Assembly (NCBI GenBank): GCA_017440045.1
Contig: JAFSIA010000062.1
Span: 1-64,000, forward strand
Reading direction: 5' to 3'
DNA: 64,000 bases
From: Lachnospiraceae bacterium
Lineage (GTDB): Bacteria > Bacillota > Clostridia > Lachnospirales > Lachnospiraceae
A program made the position numbers and the translations under genes. Below are positions 9,695 through 18,873 of the stretch, piece after piece. Positions within the stretch are counted from its first letter, which is position 1. The number at the start of each line of letters is the position of its first letter. The notes beneath the pieces are model-generated. The model searched no databases. It worked only from the letters and a program-made list of their open reading frames with translations, and had not been told where the DNA came from.

Positions 9695-9723
9695 AATATA
9701 ACAAAATAATATCTTTTTGTCAA
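9695..9723 (-). promoter_or_regulatory. Promoter of the cell wall hydrolase gene
   Basis: TTGACA (9723-9718) and TATATT (9700-9695) on the minus strand are separated by 17 bp, a near-consensus vegetative promoter. Confidence 0.7.
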
Positions 9724-9749
9724 CTATTGGGAAATCGTCAGCATTTATG

Positions 9750-10556
9750 CTACTTTAAACCCTGCCTCTTCGCTTCATACATAAGTATCGATGCTGCCAC
9801 TGCTGCATTTAAGGACTCTACTTTCCCTTCCATAGGTATTTTTATTAGTTTATGCGCTTTGTTAGAGATGTGTTCACTCAAACCATTTCCTTCGTTTCCT
9901 ATAAGAAATGCCACAAGCCCTTTATATAAGCCTTCTGTATAGTATTCACTCCCCTTTAAATGTGCTCCAAATATAGTTACATTTTTTTCTGAAAGCTTGT
10001 CTAAAGTCTCCTCTAAATCCTCTGTCACCACAAATGGGACTCTATATAGCGAACCCATAGTGGAACGTATCACCTTAGGATTATATATATCAACAGTTTC
10101 CTTATTCATGATTATTCCTGCAATTCCGGCACCTTCACCTGTCCTTAGAATCGTACCAAGATTTCCAGGGTCCTGAAGACTCTCAAGCACAATAATTACG
10201 CCATTTTCTCTCTGTTTTAATATATCCTCCAGCTGATACTCCTTCTGACGTACAATTGCCATAATTCCCTGAGGGGTTACTGTATCCGACATACTCTTAA
10301 ATACATTGTCAGCCACAATATAATAATCTCTTTTCTTAAGCCTTTTCATAGCCTCATTAGAGATTTTTTGAACCTTAATGACCTCCTCATAATATTTTTC
10401 AGACACATATGTAGCCACCAAATCTTCCTCTGGCACTTCCTCATACATTCGTATTCCTTCTATAATATATTGCTTCTGTTTTCTTCTGGCAGACGCCTTT
10501 GTATTTAGCAAAACTACCTGCTTTATCTTTTCATTTGACGGTGATGATATTCTCAT
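9750..10556 (-). CDS. TrmH/SpoU family RNA 2'-O-methyltransferase
   Basis: Transfers a methyl group from S-adenosylmethionine to a ribose 2'-OH in rRNA or tRNA. The 268-residue protein has an N-terminal substrate-binding domain (SARRKQKQYIIEGIRMYEE) and the SPOUT knot with all three motifs: LESLQDPGNLGTILRTGEGAG, FLIGNEGNGLSEHI and IPMEGKVESLNAAVAASILMY. This looks like the YsgA/RlmB-like branch; the target nucleotide cannot be told from sequence. AAGGAGT precedes ATG 10556. It is 18 bp downstream of ktrA and probably co-transcribed. Confidence 0.9.
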   Translation of the reverse strand: MRISSPSNEKIKQVVLLNTKASARRKQKQYIIEGIRMYEEVPEEDLVATYVSEKYYEEVIKVQKISNEAMKRLKKRDYYIVADNVFKSMSDTVTPQGIMAIVRQKEYQLEDILKQRENGVIIVLESLQDPGNLGTILRTGEGAGIAGIIMNKETVDIYNPKVIRSTMGSLYRVPFVVTEDLEETLDKLSEKNVTIFGAHLKGSEYYTEGLYKGLVAFLIGNEGNGLSEHISNKAHKLIKIPMEGKVESLNAAVAASILMYEAKRQGLK

Positions 10557-10574
10557 ATGTACTCCTTTTTTATT

Positions 10575-11225
10575 CTAAAAAATCTTATCTAAATTCTCGT
10601 TTTTGCCAATGACTATAATGTGTTCACCCTCTAAAAACTTTATATTAGGGTCAAGATTTGCGACTATATCTCTGGCATATCTTCCCACCTTTTTGGCGAT
10701 AACATTAAAGCCAAATTCTTTTCTGGGATTAAGCTCTGCAAGGCTTTTTCCTATCCACTTTCGCGGTACCGCTGCCTCCACTATGCTGTAATCATCTCCT
10801 ATTTCAATTACATCCTCCATTGCGTTTGCAGATAGATTTCTTGCAATTCTCATCCCCATCTCCTTCTCAGGAAATATTATCTTGTCTGCACCCACTTTTT
10901 CAAGGACAGAAGCATGCATTTGATTTTTAGCCTTAACTATAATATAAGGCACTCCCTGCTCTTTTGCAAGTATTGTCGCCATAACCGACGCCTCTAAACT
11001 ATCCGCAATGGCTACCACTACTGCATCCATCTTATCAAGGCCCAGGTTAGCTACTGCCTCACTATCCGTCATATCTACACGTACTGCGCTTGTAACCACA
11101 TCTGCAATTTCCTGAACTCTTATCTCATCCTTATCTATAGCCAGTACATTTCCTCCTCGCTTTGAATAATTTAAGGCCACACTGACTCCAAATTTACCAA
11201 GTCCTATAACTGCTATATCTCTCAT
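10575..11225 (-). CDS. ktrA: Potassium uptake regulatory subunit, KtrA/TrkA family
   Basis: Cytoplasmic gating ring subunit of a Ktr potassium system. The 216-residue protein has an N-terminal RCK Rossmann domain with the dinucleotide loop GLGKFGVSVALNYSKRGGNVLAIDKD and a C-terminal RCK_C domain from about residue 135 (EAAVPRKWIGKSLAELNPR...). One RCK unit, as in KtrA/KtrC and unlike the double-length TrkA of E. coli. GGAGGTAAC precedes the start. It follows ktrB by 29 bp, the usual two-gene operon. Confidence 0.92.
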   Translation of the reverse strand: MRDIAVIGLGKFGVSVALNYSKRGGNVLAIDKDEIRVQEIADVVTSAVRVDMTDSEAVANLGLDKMDAVVVAIADSLEASVMATILAKEQGVPYIIVKAKNQMHASVLEKVGADKIIFPEKEMGMRIARNLSANAMEDVIEIGDDYSIVEAAVPRKWIGKSLAELNPRKEFGFNVIAKKVGRYARDIVANLDPNIKFLEGEHIIVIGKNENLDKIF

Positions 11226-11254
11226 TTTGTTACCTCCATTTACTAATATGTTTA

Positions 11255-12697
11255 TTAACCTATAATTATTTTCTTTTCAGCTAATTGAACTCCTTTTTGC
11301 TCCTTTCCCTGTCTGCTTCCAAATACCATAGCCATAGTAATAGGCCCCGTTCTTCCTATATACATAAGTAATATCAATACCAGCTTACCGGTTGCCGTTA
11401 AATACGGTGTCATTCCATAGCCAAGACCCACTGTAGCTATGGCCGATACTGTTTCATAGACAATAGGACGAATCCCAAATGGTTCTACTACAAGTAGTAG
11501 CATTACACCTAATACAAGCGTCATTAGGCTTATGGCTATAACGGTTATTCCCATCCTGATATTTTCAGATGATATCCTTCTCCCAAAGGCCTCTATATCC
11601 TTTTTCCCTTTTACCACTCCTACAATGCAAAATATAACCATTGCAATAGTTGTAGTTTTCATACCACCTGCCGTTCCCATAGGTGAACCGCCAATCAACA
11701 TAAGTATTATTGTCAGCAAGTAGGACGGGGATGTCATATTTTCCTGAAGCATTGTAAAGTATCCTGCTGTTCTGGGTGTCACTGATTGAAATAATGACAT
11801 CAAAAGCTTTGTTCCAACACTTTCATTCGCCATAGTTTTTTCATTACTATATTCAAAACAAAATATCCCCACTGTTCCTATGATGATAAGTACTATTGTA
11901 GTTGTAATGGCTACCTTTGAATGGAGACTAAGTCTCTTAAACAGCATATTTTTGTACTTCCTTTGAGCTATTGCCTGTTTTATAACGCGAACAACATCCC
12001 ACCATACTATAAATCCTATCCCACCTGTTATTATAAGAAAACAAATCGTCAAATTAACCAATGCATCACCTTTGTACTCCATAAGACTTACCTCTGATAG
12101 TACATCTATTCCTGCATTGCAAAAGGCAGATACTGCATGAAATATTGAATACCATATTCCCTTTGCCGGTCCAAACTGCGGTATAAATCTCACCGCCAAA
12201 AGCATTGCACCTATTCCTTCTATTATAAATGTACCTCTGACTATTCTTTTAACTAGTCCATCATAGTTTGATATATTCTTTTTTATATCTTTATTTACGA
12301 CATCCCCAGCTATTTCTCCATCCAAGCCATAAGATTCCTGTATCATCTTTCTATCTTTCAGATGTATTTTTCTCCTCAGAAGCTGTAATATCCATATTCC
12401 ACAGCATATTACTCCAAATCCTCCCAGCTGTATAAGTATCAGTATAACAATATGTCCAAACAGACTCCAATGCGTAGCTGTAACCACTGTCACGAGACCT
12501 GTCACACATACAGAGGTTGTAGCTGTAAACAGTGCGTCTATAAAGCTTGTAGACTCACCTGTACTTGAAGAAATGGGAAGTGTCAAAAGAATTGCTCCCG
12601 CCAATATTACAGTCGCAAATCCCAATGCAATTTTTCTTGTAGTACTAAATCCGCTAAAAATATCAGCTATCTTCCTAATACTATGTAAACCCTTCAT
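11255..12697 (-). CDS. ktrB: Potassium uptake transmembrane subunit, KtrB/TrkH family
   Basis: Ion-conducting subunit of the Ktr transporter, 480 residues with four membrane-pore-membrane repeats. Pore-loop signatures are visible: TATTSVCVTGL, HAVSAFCNAGI, QSVTPRTAGY and SAIATVGLGYG, with the selectivity-filter Gly residues. I place the start at ATG 12697 because AAGGAGTAAAT directly precedes it; a longer reading frame to 12787 would start inside the pfkA terminator. The partner KtrA is encoded directly downstream. Confidence 0.93.
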   Translation of the reverse strand: MKGLHSIRKIADIFSGFSTTRKIALGFATVILAGAILLTLPISSSTGESTSFIDALFTATTSVCVTGLVTVVTATHWSLFGHIVILILIQLGGFGVICCGIWILQLLRRKIHLKDRKMIQESYGLDGEIAGDVVNKDIKKNISNYDGLVKRIVRGTFIIEGIGAMLLAVRFIPQFGPAKGIWYSIFHAVSAFCNAGIDVLSEVSLMEYKGDALVNLTICFLIITGGIGFIVWWDVVRVIKQAIAQRKYKNMLFKRLSLHSKVAITTTIVLIIIGTVGIFCFEYSNEKTMANESVGTKLLMSLFQSVTPRTAGYFTMLQENMTSPSYLLTIILMLIGGSPMGTAGGMKTTTIAMVIFCIVGVVKGKKDIEAFGRRISSENIRMGITVIAISLMTLVLGVMLLLVVEPFGIRPIVYETVSAIATVGLGYGMTPYLTATGKLVLILLMYIGRTGPITMAMVFGSRQGKEQKGVQLAEKKIIIG

Positions 12698-12743
12698 ATT
12701 TACTCCTTCCACGATATTTACCCCATCCCAAGGCAATAATGGA

Positions 12744-12781
12744 CAAAAAAAGAAAGAACCCCTTTTTATCGGAATTCTTTC
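12744..12781 (-). terminator. Terminator after pfkA
   Basis: On the minus strand GAAAGAA (12781-12775) pairs with TTCTTTC (12758-12752), with extra pairing inside, followed by seven T residues. It lies between the pfkA stop and the ktrB start. Confidence 0.75.
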
Positions 12782-12808
12782 GTACATTTCATAATTTCAT
12801 AATATGTA

Positions 12809-13783
12809 TTATCTAGCAAGTACCTTACTTATATTGTAATCATACTCTGATATATCCTTGCGCATTGCAAGTGCTTCATCAATATCAAAATCTATATACT
12901 CACCGTGCTTGTAAGCTACAACTCGGCTGCTCTTACCTGCTACAAGTGCATCTACTGCGTAAGCTCCCATAATTGAAGCGTACACTCTATCCTTACATGT
13001 TGGGCTACCACCACGCTGCATGTGACCAAGGATTGTAGCTCTTGTCTCCATACCTGTTGCAGCCTCAATTCTCTTTGCCATAGATGTTGAGTGACCAATA
13101 CCTTCAGCATTAATAATAAGATGGTGCTTCTTTCCAATCTTTCTAGAATCTATAATGTGATTAATAATCTTCTGCTCATCATGGCTGTATCTCTCCGGAA
13201 GAAGAATATCTTCTGCACCATTTGCAAGTCCACACCAAAGAGCGATATAGCCAGCATGACGTCCCATAACTTCAATAATACTACATCTCTCATGTGATGT
13301 TGATGTATCACGAACCTTATCTATAGCTTCCATAGCTGTATTTACAGCTGTATCAAAACCAATTGTGTAATCTGTACAAGCAATATCGAGATCGATTGTA
13401 CCTGGCACACCGATTGTATTTACGCCGAGATGTGCAAGCTTCTGCGCTCCCTGAAAAGAACCATCTCCACCGATAACTACAAGTCCATCGATGCCGTGCT
13501 TATGACAAATGTCTGCACCTCTCTTCTGTCCTTCTGCTGTTCTAAAGTCGTCACATCTTGCAGTACCTAAGATTGTACCACCCTTCTGGATAATATCAGA
13601 TACACTGTGCTTACCCATATCTATGATTTCTTCATCTAAGAGACCCTGATAGCCTCTCATAACACCTTTTACCTTTTTCCCATGGGCAATCGCTGTTCTA
13701 ACAACTGCACGAATTGCAGCATTCATACCTGGTGCGTCGCCACCACTTGTTAATACACCGATTGTGTTAATCTCTTTTGCCAT
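12809..13783 (-). CDS. pfkA: 6-phosphofructokinase, ATP type
   Basis: Phosphorylates fructose 6-phosphate to fructose 1,6-bisphosphate. The 324-residue protein has the nucleotide motifs GVLTSGGDAPGMNAAIRAVV and VVIGGDGSFQGA (Gly at the position that separates ATP- from PPi-dependent enzymes), the active-site PGTIDxD, TSHERCSIIEVMGRHAGYIA, and GHMQRGGSPTCKDR. One oddity: the normally invariant PGTIDND reads PGTIDLDI here, with Leu in place of Asn. Both catalytic Asp residues remain. GGGAGGC precedes ATG 13783, so the upstream in-frame codons are not used. dnaE lies directly upstream on the same strand. Confidence 0.95.
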   Translation of the reverse strand: MAKEINTIGVLTSGGDAPGMNAAIRAVVRTAIAHGKKVKGVMRGYQGLLDEEIIDMGKHSVSDIIQKGGTILGTARCDDFRTAEGQKRGADICHKHGIDGLVVIGGDGSFQGAQKLAHLGVNTIGVPGTIDLDIACTDYTIGFDTAVNTAMEAIDKVRDTSTSHERCSIIEVMGRHAGYIALWCGLANGAEDILLPERYSHDEQKIINHIIDSRKIGKKHHLIINAEGIGHSTSMAKRIEAATGMETRATILGHMQRGGSPTCKDRVYASIMGAYAVDALVAGKSSRVVAYKHGEYIDFDIDEALAMRKDISEYDYNISKVLAR

Positions 13784-13894
13784 TGCTTTGCCTCCCGAAT
13801 ACACAAAATAAATCTAAATTTAAAAGCACTAATTATTATAAATGCTTTTTCTTCTTATTTCAAGAAAATATTGTATATATATTTAAACATATAT

Positions 13895-16800
13895 TTAAAC
13901 TATTGCTACATTGTCCTCTCCAAGAAGTTCTTTCAACGCGTCCACTAACACGGAATCTGCCTTTACACTTCTGGATGCCGGCAGTATCTTCTTTTGTTTT
14001 TCTTCCTTTAGGTAGATTATTACATTATCCTTACCATCAGAATCCCTAAGCAGTTCATCCATCTTAGCTTCTAACTGCTGATACTGCGCCTTATTTTCAA
14101 ATCGAAGCCACAAATCAGATGGCATATCATCAAAACCTGTTATGGTTTCGCAGATAACTTTTCCACCTTCATTTTCTGTGAGACTGACTCTTCCTCTGAC
14201 AAAAACCTTTTCATCCTGTATGATTGCTGTTCTGTACTTCTCATAATCCTTAGGAAATACGATTACTTCGACACTTCCATACATATCTTCCACAGTGAAG
14301 AATGCCATCATCTTATTAGTCTTTGTACTCTTAATGCTTATGGAGTTTATCATTCCACCTACACAGACTCTGTCTCCATCATGTACCTTTATCTCTTTGT
14401 CACCGTCCTCACTTTCGCTAAAGTCTGTAGATATATTTGTAGTATGCTTTTTCCACTTAGACATAAATTCTTCCAGTGGATGTCCACTAACATACACGCC
14501 TATTACCTCTTTTTCAAAAGCAAGTAATTCTGACTTTTTGTACTCAGATACATTAGGCAGTTTTATCTCAAATTCTTCCTTAACTTCCTCTGAAGCTATA
14601 TCAAAAAGTGACATCTGCCCTGCCATCGAGCTCTTTTTATTCTGGTTAATACTATCAACAATGGATGTGTAAACCATCATAAGCTGTCTTCTGTTTGCGC
14701 CAAAGCAATCAAATGCACCAGCCTTTATAAAGTTCTCTATAGTACGTTTATTTACTTCTGTACCATTTGTTCTCTCTATAAAATCCTTAATAGTTGTAAA
14801 TGGTCCACGCTGTTCTCTCTCCTCGACAATCCTTTGAATAACAGGCTTGCCCACACTTTTCAAAGCGTTTAGCGCAAATACAATATCATTTCCTTTTACA
14901 GAGAAAAAGCTCTCACCCTGATTGACATCAGGTGGCAGAATCTCTATGCCCATAGCTCGACATATCATAATATATTCAGATACTTTTGCTGAATTATCTA
15001 TAACCGAAGTCATAAGAGCCGCCATGAATTCCACCGGATAGTAGTACTTAAGATAAGCTGTCTGATATGCTACCACTGCATATGCTGCTGCATGCGATTT
15101 GTTGAAAGCATATTTAGCGAAGTCTATCATTTCATCATAAATCTTATTAGCCACAGACTCACTAATACCATTATTTACACAACCTTTCACATTTTGCGAA
15201 GCATTTCCATATACAAAGTTTTGTCTCTCTTCCTCCATTACTGAAGTCTTTTTCTTACTCATAGCACGGCGAACTAAATCGCTTCGTCCAAGGGTATACC
15301 CTGCCAAATCTCGTACTATCTGCATAACCTGCTCCTGATATACGATACATCCATGAGTAGGCTTAAGTATAGGCTCAAGCTGTGGACAGTCATACTCTAC
15401 AGATGCCTGATTATTCTTGCCGTGCAGATACTTAGGTATAAAATCCATAGGACCTGGTCGATACAAGGCAATTCCCGCTATAATATCCTCCAGAGACTCT
15501 GGCTTTAACTCCTTCATGAAGTTTCTCATACCGGCACTTTCAAGCTGGAACACACCCTCTGTCTTTCCTGTACCAAGTGAATCCAAAACCTTTTTATCGT
15601 TATAATCTATAGTATCTAAATCAAGCTTAACTCCTCTTGGTGCGCCGGTCTCAGTAACTGTTCCCTTTTCTCCACCCTCTATAAGCTTTACAGTATTCTG
15701 TATTACAGTAAGTGTTCTAAGACCTAGGAAATCCATCTTCAAAAGACCCAATTCCTCAAGTGTAGTCATAACAAACTGTGTTGTAATAGTACCATCTGAC
15801 GACTTTGATAACGGAACAAACTCATCTACAGACTTGGAGCTGATAAGTACTCCCGCCGCGTGCATAGAGCTGTGTCTAGGCAAGCCTTCAAGTCTCTTTG
15901 ACATATCAATAAGGTACTTTATCTGAGGGTCGTTCTCATAGATTTCTCTCATAGCAGGATTCATCTGCAATGCTTTGTCTAATGTGATATTAAGCTCATT
16001 TGGTACCATTTTAGCAATCGCGTCTATCTGATTATATGGCAAATCAAGCGCTCGTCCCACATCTCTGAGAACACCTTTAGCAGCCAATGTACCAAAGGTT
16101 ACAATCTGCGCAACTCTGTCCTTCCCATACTTCTCTACAACGTAATCAATAACCTCCTGACGTCTTTCATAACAGAAATCCACGTCAATATCAGGCATAG
16201 ATACTCTTTCCGGATTCAAAAAACGCTCAAAGATAAGGCTATATTTTATAGGATCAATATCCGTAATCTCAAGAGTATATGCCACTATACTTCCTGCAGC
16301 CGAGCCTCTTCCCGGTCCTACCATTATGTTATTTGACTTTGCATAATGTATAAAATCCCAAACTATAAGGAAATAATCGATAAATCCCATGGATTTAATA
16401 ACACCTAACTCATAGTCAAGACGTTCTCTAAGCTCATCAGTTATCTCATTATATCTGCGCTTTAAACCCTCGTTACAAAGATGAGAAAGATAGTTCCATG
16501 ATGCTTCACCTTCCGCATCATCACTATCCCAAAATTCCTTTGGAACCTGATATTTTGGAAGTTTTCTAACGCCAAACTCTATCTCCACATTACAGCGCTC
16601 TGCTATCTTATGAGTATTTTCAAGAGCTTCATATGCATACGGAAATAAAAGTCGCATTTCGTCCTCGGACTTAAGATAGTACTGTCCGCCATCATAGCGC
16701 ATTCTGTCCTCGTCTGCCACCCTCTTATTCGTCTGTATACAAAGCAAAATATCATGTGCTTTTGCATCATCTGCATATGTGTAATGAATATCATTTGTTG

Positions 16801-17413
16801 CTACAAGATCTATATTCAGCTCTTTACTCATTCGAAGCAAATCACTATTAACCTTCTTTTGTGTTGGTATACCATGATCCTGCAGCTCTAAAAAGAAGTT
16901 GCCTTTTCCAAATATTTGCTCGTATCTTAGAGCCGCCTTTACAGCCTCCTCATAATTATCTCTAGCTAACGCCCTCTGCACTTCGCCTGCCAGACAGGCA
17001 CTAAGACATATTATACCTTCTGAATGTTCTCTTAAAACCTCATAATCAACTCTAGGCTTATAGTAAAATCCCTCAACAAATCCTCTTGAGACAATCTTCA
17101 TAAGGTTATGATAACCTGTATCATTTTCTGCCAAAAGCACAAGGTGGTAATATCTGTCATCACTTCCACTCGCTCCAGGCTCTTTATCAAATCTGGAACC
17201 TGGTGCCACATAAACCTCACATCCGAGAATAGGCTTTATCCCCACCTCTTTTGCTGCACGATAAAAGTCTACAACACCATACATAACACCATGATCTGTT
17301 ATAGCCAAACTATCCATATTCAATTCTTTTGCACGTTTAACTATCTCCTTGATTTTACTTGAACCATCAAGAAGACTGTACTCTGTATGGACGTGTAAAT
17401 GTGTAAAACTCAT
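13895..17413 (-). CDS. dnaE: DNA polymerase III alpha subunit, DnaE type
   Basis: Replicative or accessory DNA polymerase of 1172 residues. The N-terminal PHP domain starts FTHLHVHTEYSLLDG and keeps most metal ligands (ITDHGVMYG). The C-family palm has the catalytic Asp triad region PDIDVDFCYERRQEVIDY and VGPGRGSAAGSIVAY. A beta-binding region, the helix-hairpin-helix segment (FTTIKDFIERT) and an OB domain near residues 975-1060 (VCVGGMINSISIKSTKTNK) follow. In Firmicutes DnaE usually works with PolC to extend primers, but PolC lies outside this window. It is downstream of the crh-like gene and upstream of pfkA. Confidence 0.97.
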   Translation of the reverse strand: MSFTHLHVHTEYSLLDGSSKIKEIVKRAKELNMDSLAITDHGVMYGVVDFYRAAKEVGIKPILGCEVYVAPGSRFDKEPGASGSDDRYYHLVLLAENDTGYHNLMKIVSRGFVEGFYYKPRVDYEVLREHSEGIICLSACLAGEVQRALARDNYEEAVKAALRYEQIFGKGNFFLELQDHGIPTQKKVNSDLLRMSKELNIDLVATNDIHYTYADDAKAHDILLCIQTNKRVADEDRMRYDGGQYYLKSEDEMRLLFPYAYEALENTHKIAERCNVEIEFGVRKLPKYQVPKEFWDSDDAEGEASWNYLSHLCNEGLKRRYNEITDELRERLDYELGVIKSMGFIDYFLIVWDFIHYAKSNNIMVGPGRGSAAGSIVAYTLEITDIDPIKYSLIFERFLNPERVSMPDIDVDFCYERRQEVIDYVVEKYGKDRVAQIVTFGTLAAKGVLRDVGRALDLPYNQIDAIAKMVPNELNITLDKALQMNPAMREIYENDPQIKYLIDMSKRLEGLPRHSSMHAAGVLISSKSVDEFVPLSKSSDGTITTQFVMTTLEELGLLKMDFLGLRTLTVIQNTVKLIEGGEKGTVTETGAPRGVKLDLDTIDYNDKKVLDSLGTGKTEGVFQLESAGMRNFMKELKPESLEDIIAGIALYRPGPMDFIPKYLHGKNNQASVEYDCPQLEPILKPTHGCIVYQEQVMQIVRDLAGYTLGRSDLVRRAMSKKKTSVMEEERQNFVYGNASQNVKGCVNNGISESVANKIYDEMIDFAKYAFNKSHAAAYAVVAYQTAYLKYYYPVEFMAALMTSVIDNSAKVSEYIMICRAMGIEILPPDVNQGESFFSVKGNDIVFALNALKSVGKPVIQRIVEEREQRGPFTTIKDFIERTNGTEVNKRTIENFIKAGAFDCFGANRRQLMMVYTSIVDSINQNKKSSMAGQMSLFDIASEEVKEEFEIKLPNVSEYKKSELLAFEKEVIGVYVSGHPLEEFMSKWKKHTTNISTDFSESEDGDKEIKVHDGDRVCVGGMINSISIKSTKTNKMMAFFTVEDMYGSVEVIVFPKDYEKYRTAIIQDEKVFVRGRVSLTENEGGKVICETITGFDDMPSDLWLRFENKAQYQQLEAKMDELLRDSDGKDNVIIYLKEEKQKKILPASRSVKADSVLVDALKELLGEDNVAIV

Positions 17414-17498
17414 ATCCTGTAACCTCTCTTAGTCGGAGAATTTCTTTATTTATAGAAAATCAATGCGAAAAGTTCTTTAAACCTTGCTTCAGCAACAA

Positions 17499-17580
17499 CT
17501 ACATCTCCGCCGCAGTGCGATCCTTAGCGGAGCGTTTTTTGTTATATAGGAAAGTTTTGAGAACTTTCATATATAACAAA
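17499..17580. repeat. GC-rich hairpin element, candidate dispersed repeat
   Basis: CTCCGC (17505-17510) pairs with GCGGAG (17527-17532) and is followed on the plus strand by a T-run. Next to it TTGTTATATAGGAAAGTT (17539-17556) pairs with AACTTTCATATATAACAA (17562-17579). The GC-rich core stands out from its AT-rich surroundings. On the minus strand it spells RSAKDRTAAE, which I recall as a recurrent short translation in Lachnospiraceae genomes. Probably a small repeated element. Confidence 0.4.
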
Positions 17581-17614
17581 AATGACTATATGGTATAAAT
17601 ATACCATACAGTCA
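17578..17614 (-). terminator. Terminator after the crh-like gene
   Basis: TGACTATATGGTATA (17583-17597) pairs with TATACCATACAGTCA (17600-17614) with one mismatch. On the minus strand TTTTTG follows. It ends the whiA/crh transcript ahead of dnaE; T residues on the plus side make it usable in both directions. Confidence 0.75.
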
Positions 17615-17640
17615 CTATTTTTTAAAGTGATTAATTTGTA

Positions 17641-17895
17641 TTAGTTCTGCTTTAAATACTCCTCAATCTTTCCTATTGCTTCTGTCTCATCTGCTCCGTC
17701 TGCTGACACGTTAACTTCCTTACCATCTGATAAATTAACTGTCATCATGCCCATAATGCTCTTTGCATTAACTCTCTTGTTATCGTACTCAATGTAAATT
17801 GAGCTTTCAAACTGGCTTGCAACCTGAACCAAAAATGCAACCGGTCTAGCCTCTGCACCATTTTTCAGTTCAACTGTCATACTCTTTGTAACCAT
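17641..17895 (-). CDS. HPr-like regulatory protein lacking His15 (Crh-like)
   Basis: An 84-residue HPr fold. In HPr, His15 is phosphorylated by enzyme I and passes the phosphate to sugar permeases. Here residue 15 is Glu (NGAEARPVAFLV), while Arg17 is kept. The regulatory Ser46 is present exactly in place (NAKSIMGMM). This combination matches Crh of B. subtilis, which has Gln15 and acts only in carbon catabolite regulation with CcpA after Ser46 phosphorylation by HPr kinase. hprK is encoded 4 kb upstream in the same gene block. It lies 10 bp after whiA, as in many Firmicutes. A separate true HPr must exist elsewhere. Confidence 0.9.
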   Translation of the reverse strand: MVTKSMTVELKNGAEARPVAFLVQVASQFESSIYIEYDNKRVNAKSIMGMMTVNLSDGKEVNVSADGADETEAIGKIEEYLKQN

Positions 17896-17904
17896 GATAT
17901 CCTC

Positions 17905-18864
17905 CTAAGTAGTGACACTTTTCTCTCTAAGGCCTTCTGCAATCTCGCTTATTTTTCTCAAGCGATGATTAACCCCCGATTTGCCTATAGGTGTGTCTAA
18001 TAAAGTCCCCAACTCTTTCAGAGAAACATCCGGATTTTCCAGACGCACCTCTGCTAACTGTCTCAAAGTCTCCGGCAATGAAGACAGTCCTACTGTATCA
18101 CGGATATATTTTATATCCATTGTTTGCTTAACTGCCGCAGCTACTGTTTTATTTAAGTTTGCCGTCTCGCAGTTAACTTTTCTGTTTACGGAATTACGCA
18201 TTTCCTTAAGAATCCTTACATTTTCAAGATTCATAAGCGCCACATGAGCTTCCATCACATTTAAAATATCGACTATACCAGAGCCTTCCTTTATATAGAC
18301 AACAAAATGTTTTTTTCTTTCGACAATCTTTGCCTCTATCTGGAATGAACTGATAAGTTCATTTAGCTGTACAGCCTTGTCGTAAGAATTGCAAACAATC
18401 TCAAAGTGATAGAATTTTTCAGGTGTGCTAATTGAGCCTGTCGCCATAAAGGCACCTCTGACAAACGCTCTTTTGCAACAGCTGTTCATAATCACCACAT
18501 TGTTTACAATCGACATATTTTCAACAATATCACCGCTATCATCTAAGAGTTTACATGTTGTAAGTATCTTTAATGCATCCTCGTGATCGTTGACTGTTAT
18601 AGTATATGTACGACCCTTTTTCAAATATGCATTTTGTCTTATGGTAATTTCCGCTACTATATTAAATGTTTTTTTCAATAATGTAAAGTACTTTCTTGCA
18701 ACAGCCAAATTTTCAGTATGAATTTTCACCGAATATCTATTTTCTCCTGATATTTTTATATGGCCCAGCAAGCTTATCATTGCAGCTGTTTCAGCTATAA
18801 GGCAATGTCTGCCTCCTGCTATCTGCCTAGATAATTCTTCTTTTACTTCCCTAGAAAATGACAT
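17905..18864 (-). CDS. whiA: DNA-binding protein WhiA
   Basis: A 319-residue conserved protein of Gram-positive bacteria with a degenerate LAGLIDADG homing-endonuclease-like N-terminal part (CCKRAFVRGAFMATGSIS) and a C-terminal helix-turn-helix (VSLKELGTLLDTPIGKSGVNHRLRKI). In Bacillus it affects cell division and chromosome segregation; in Streptomyces it is a sporulation regulator. No nuclease activity is expected. It is 10 bp downstream of rapZ, reproducing the conserved rapZ-whiA-crh order. Confidence 0.95.
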   Translation of the reverse strand: MSFSREVKEELSRQIAGGRHCLIAETAAMISLLGHIKISGENRYSVKIHTENLAVARKYFTLLKKTFNIVAEITIRQNAYLKKGRTYTITVNDHEDALKILTTCKLLDDSGDIVENMSIVNNVVIMNSCCKRAFVRGAFMATGSISTPEKFYHFEIVCNSYDKAVQLNELISSFQIEAKIVERKKHFVVYIKEGSGIVDILNVMEAHVALMNLENVRILKEMRNSVNRKVNCETANLNKTVAAAVKQTMDIKYIRDTVGLSSLPETLRQLAEVRLENPDVSLKELGTLLDTPIGKSGVNHRLRKISEIAEGLREKSVTT

Positions 18865-18873
18865 ATCTATCCC

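Noticed and set aside
12698..12787. N-terminal extension of ktrB by 30 codons
   Set aside because: It would start inside the pfkA terminator and lacks a ribosome binding site; ATG 12697 has AAGGAGT.
17499..17570. 23-codon minus-strand frame ending RSAKDRTAAEM
   Set aside because: No ribosome binding site; the start lies inside a hairpin arm. Treated as translation of a repeat element.
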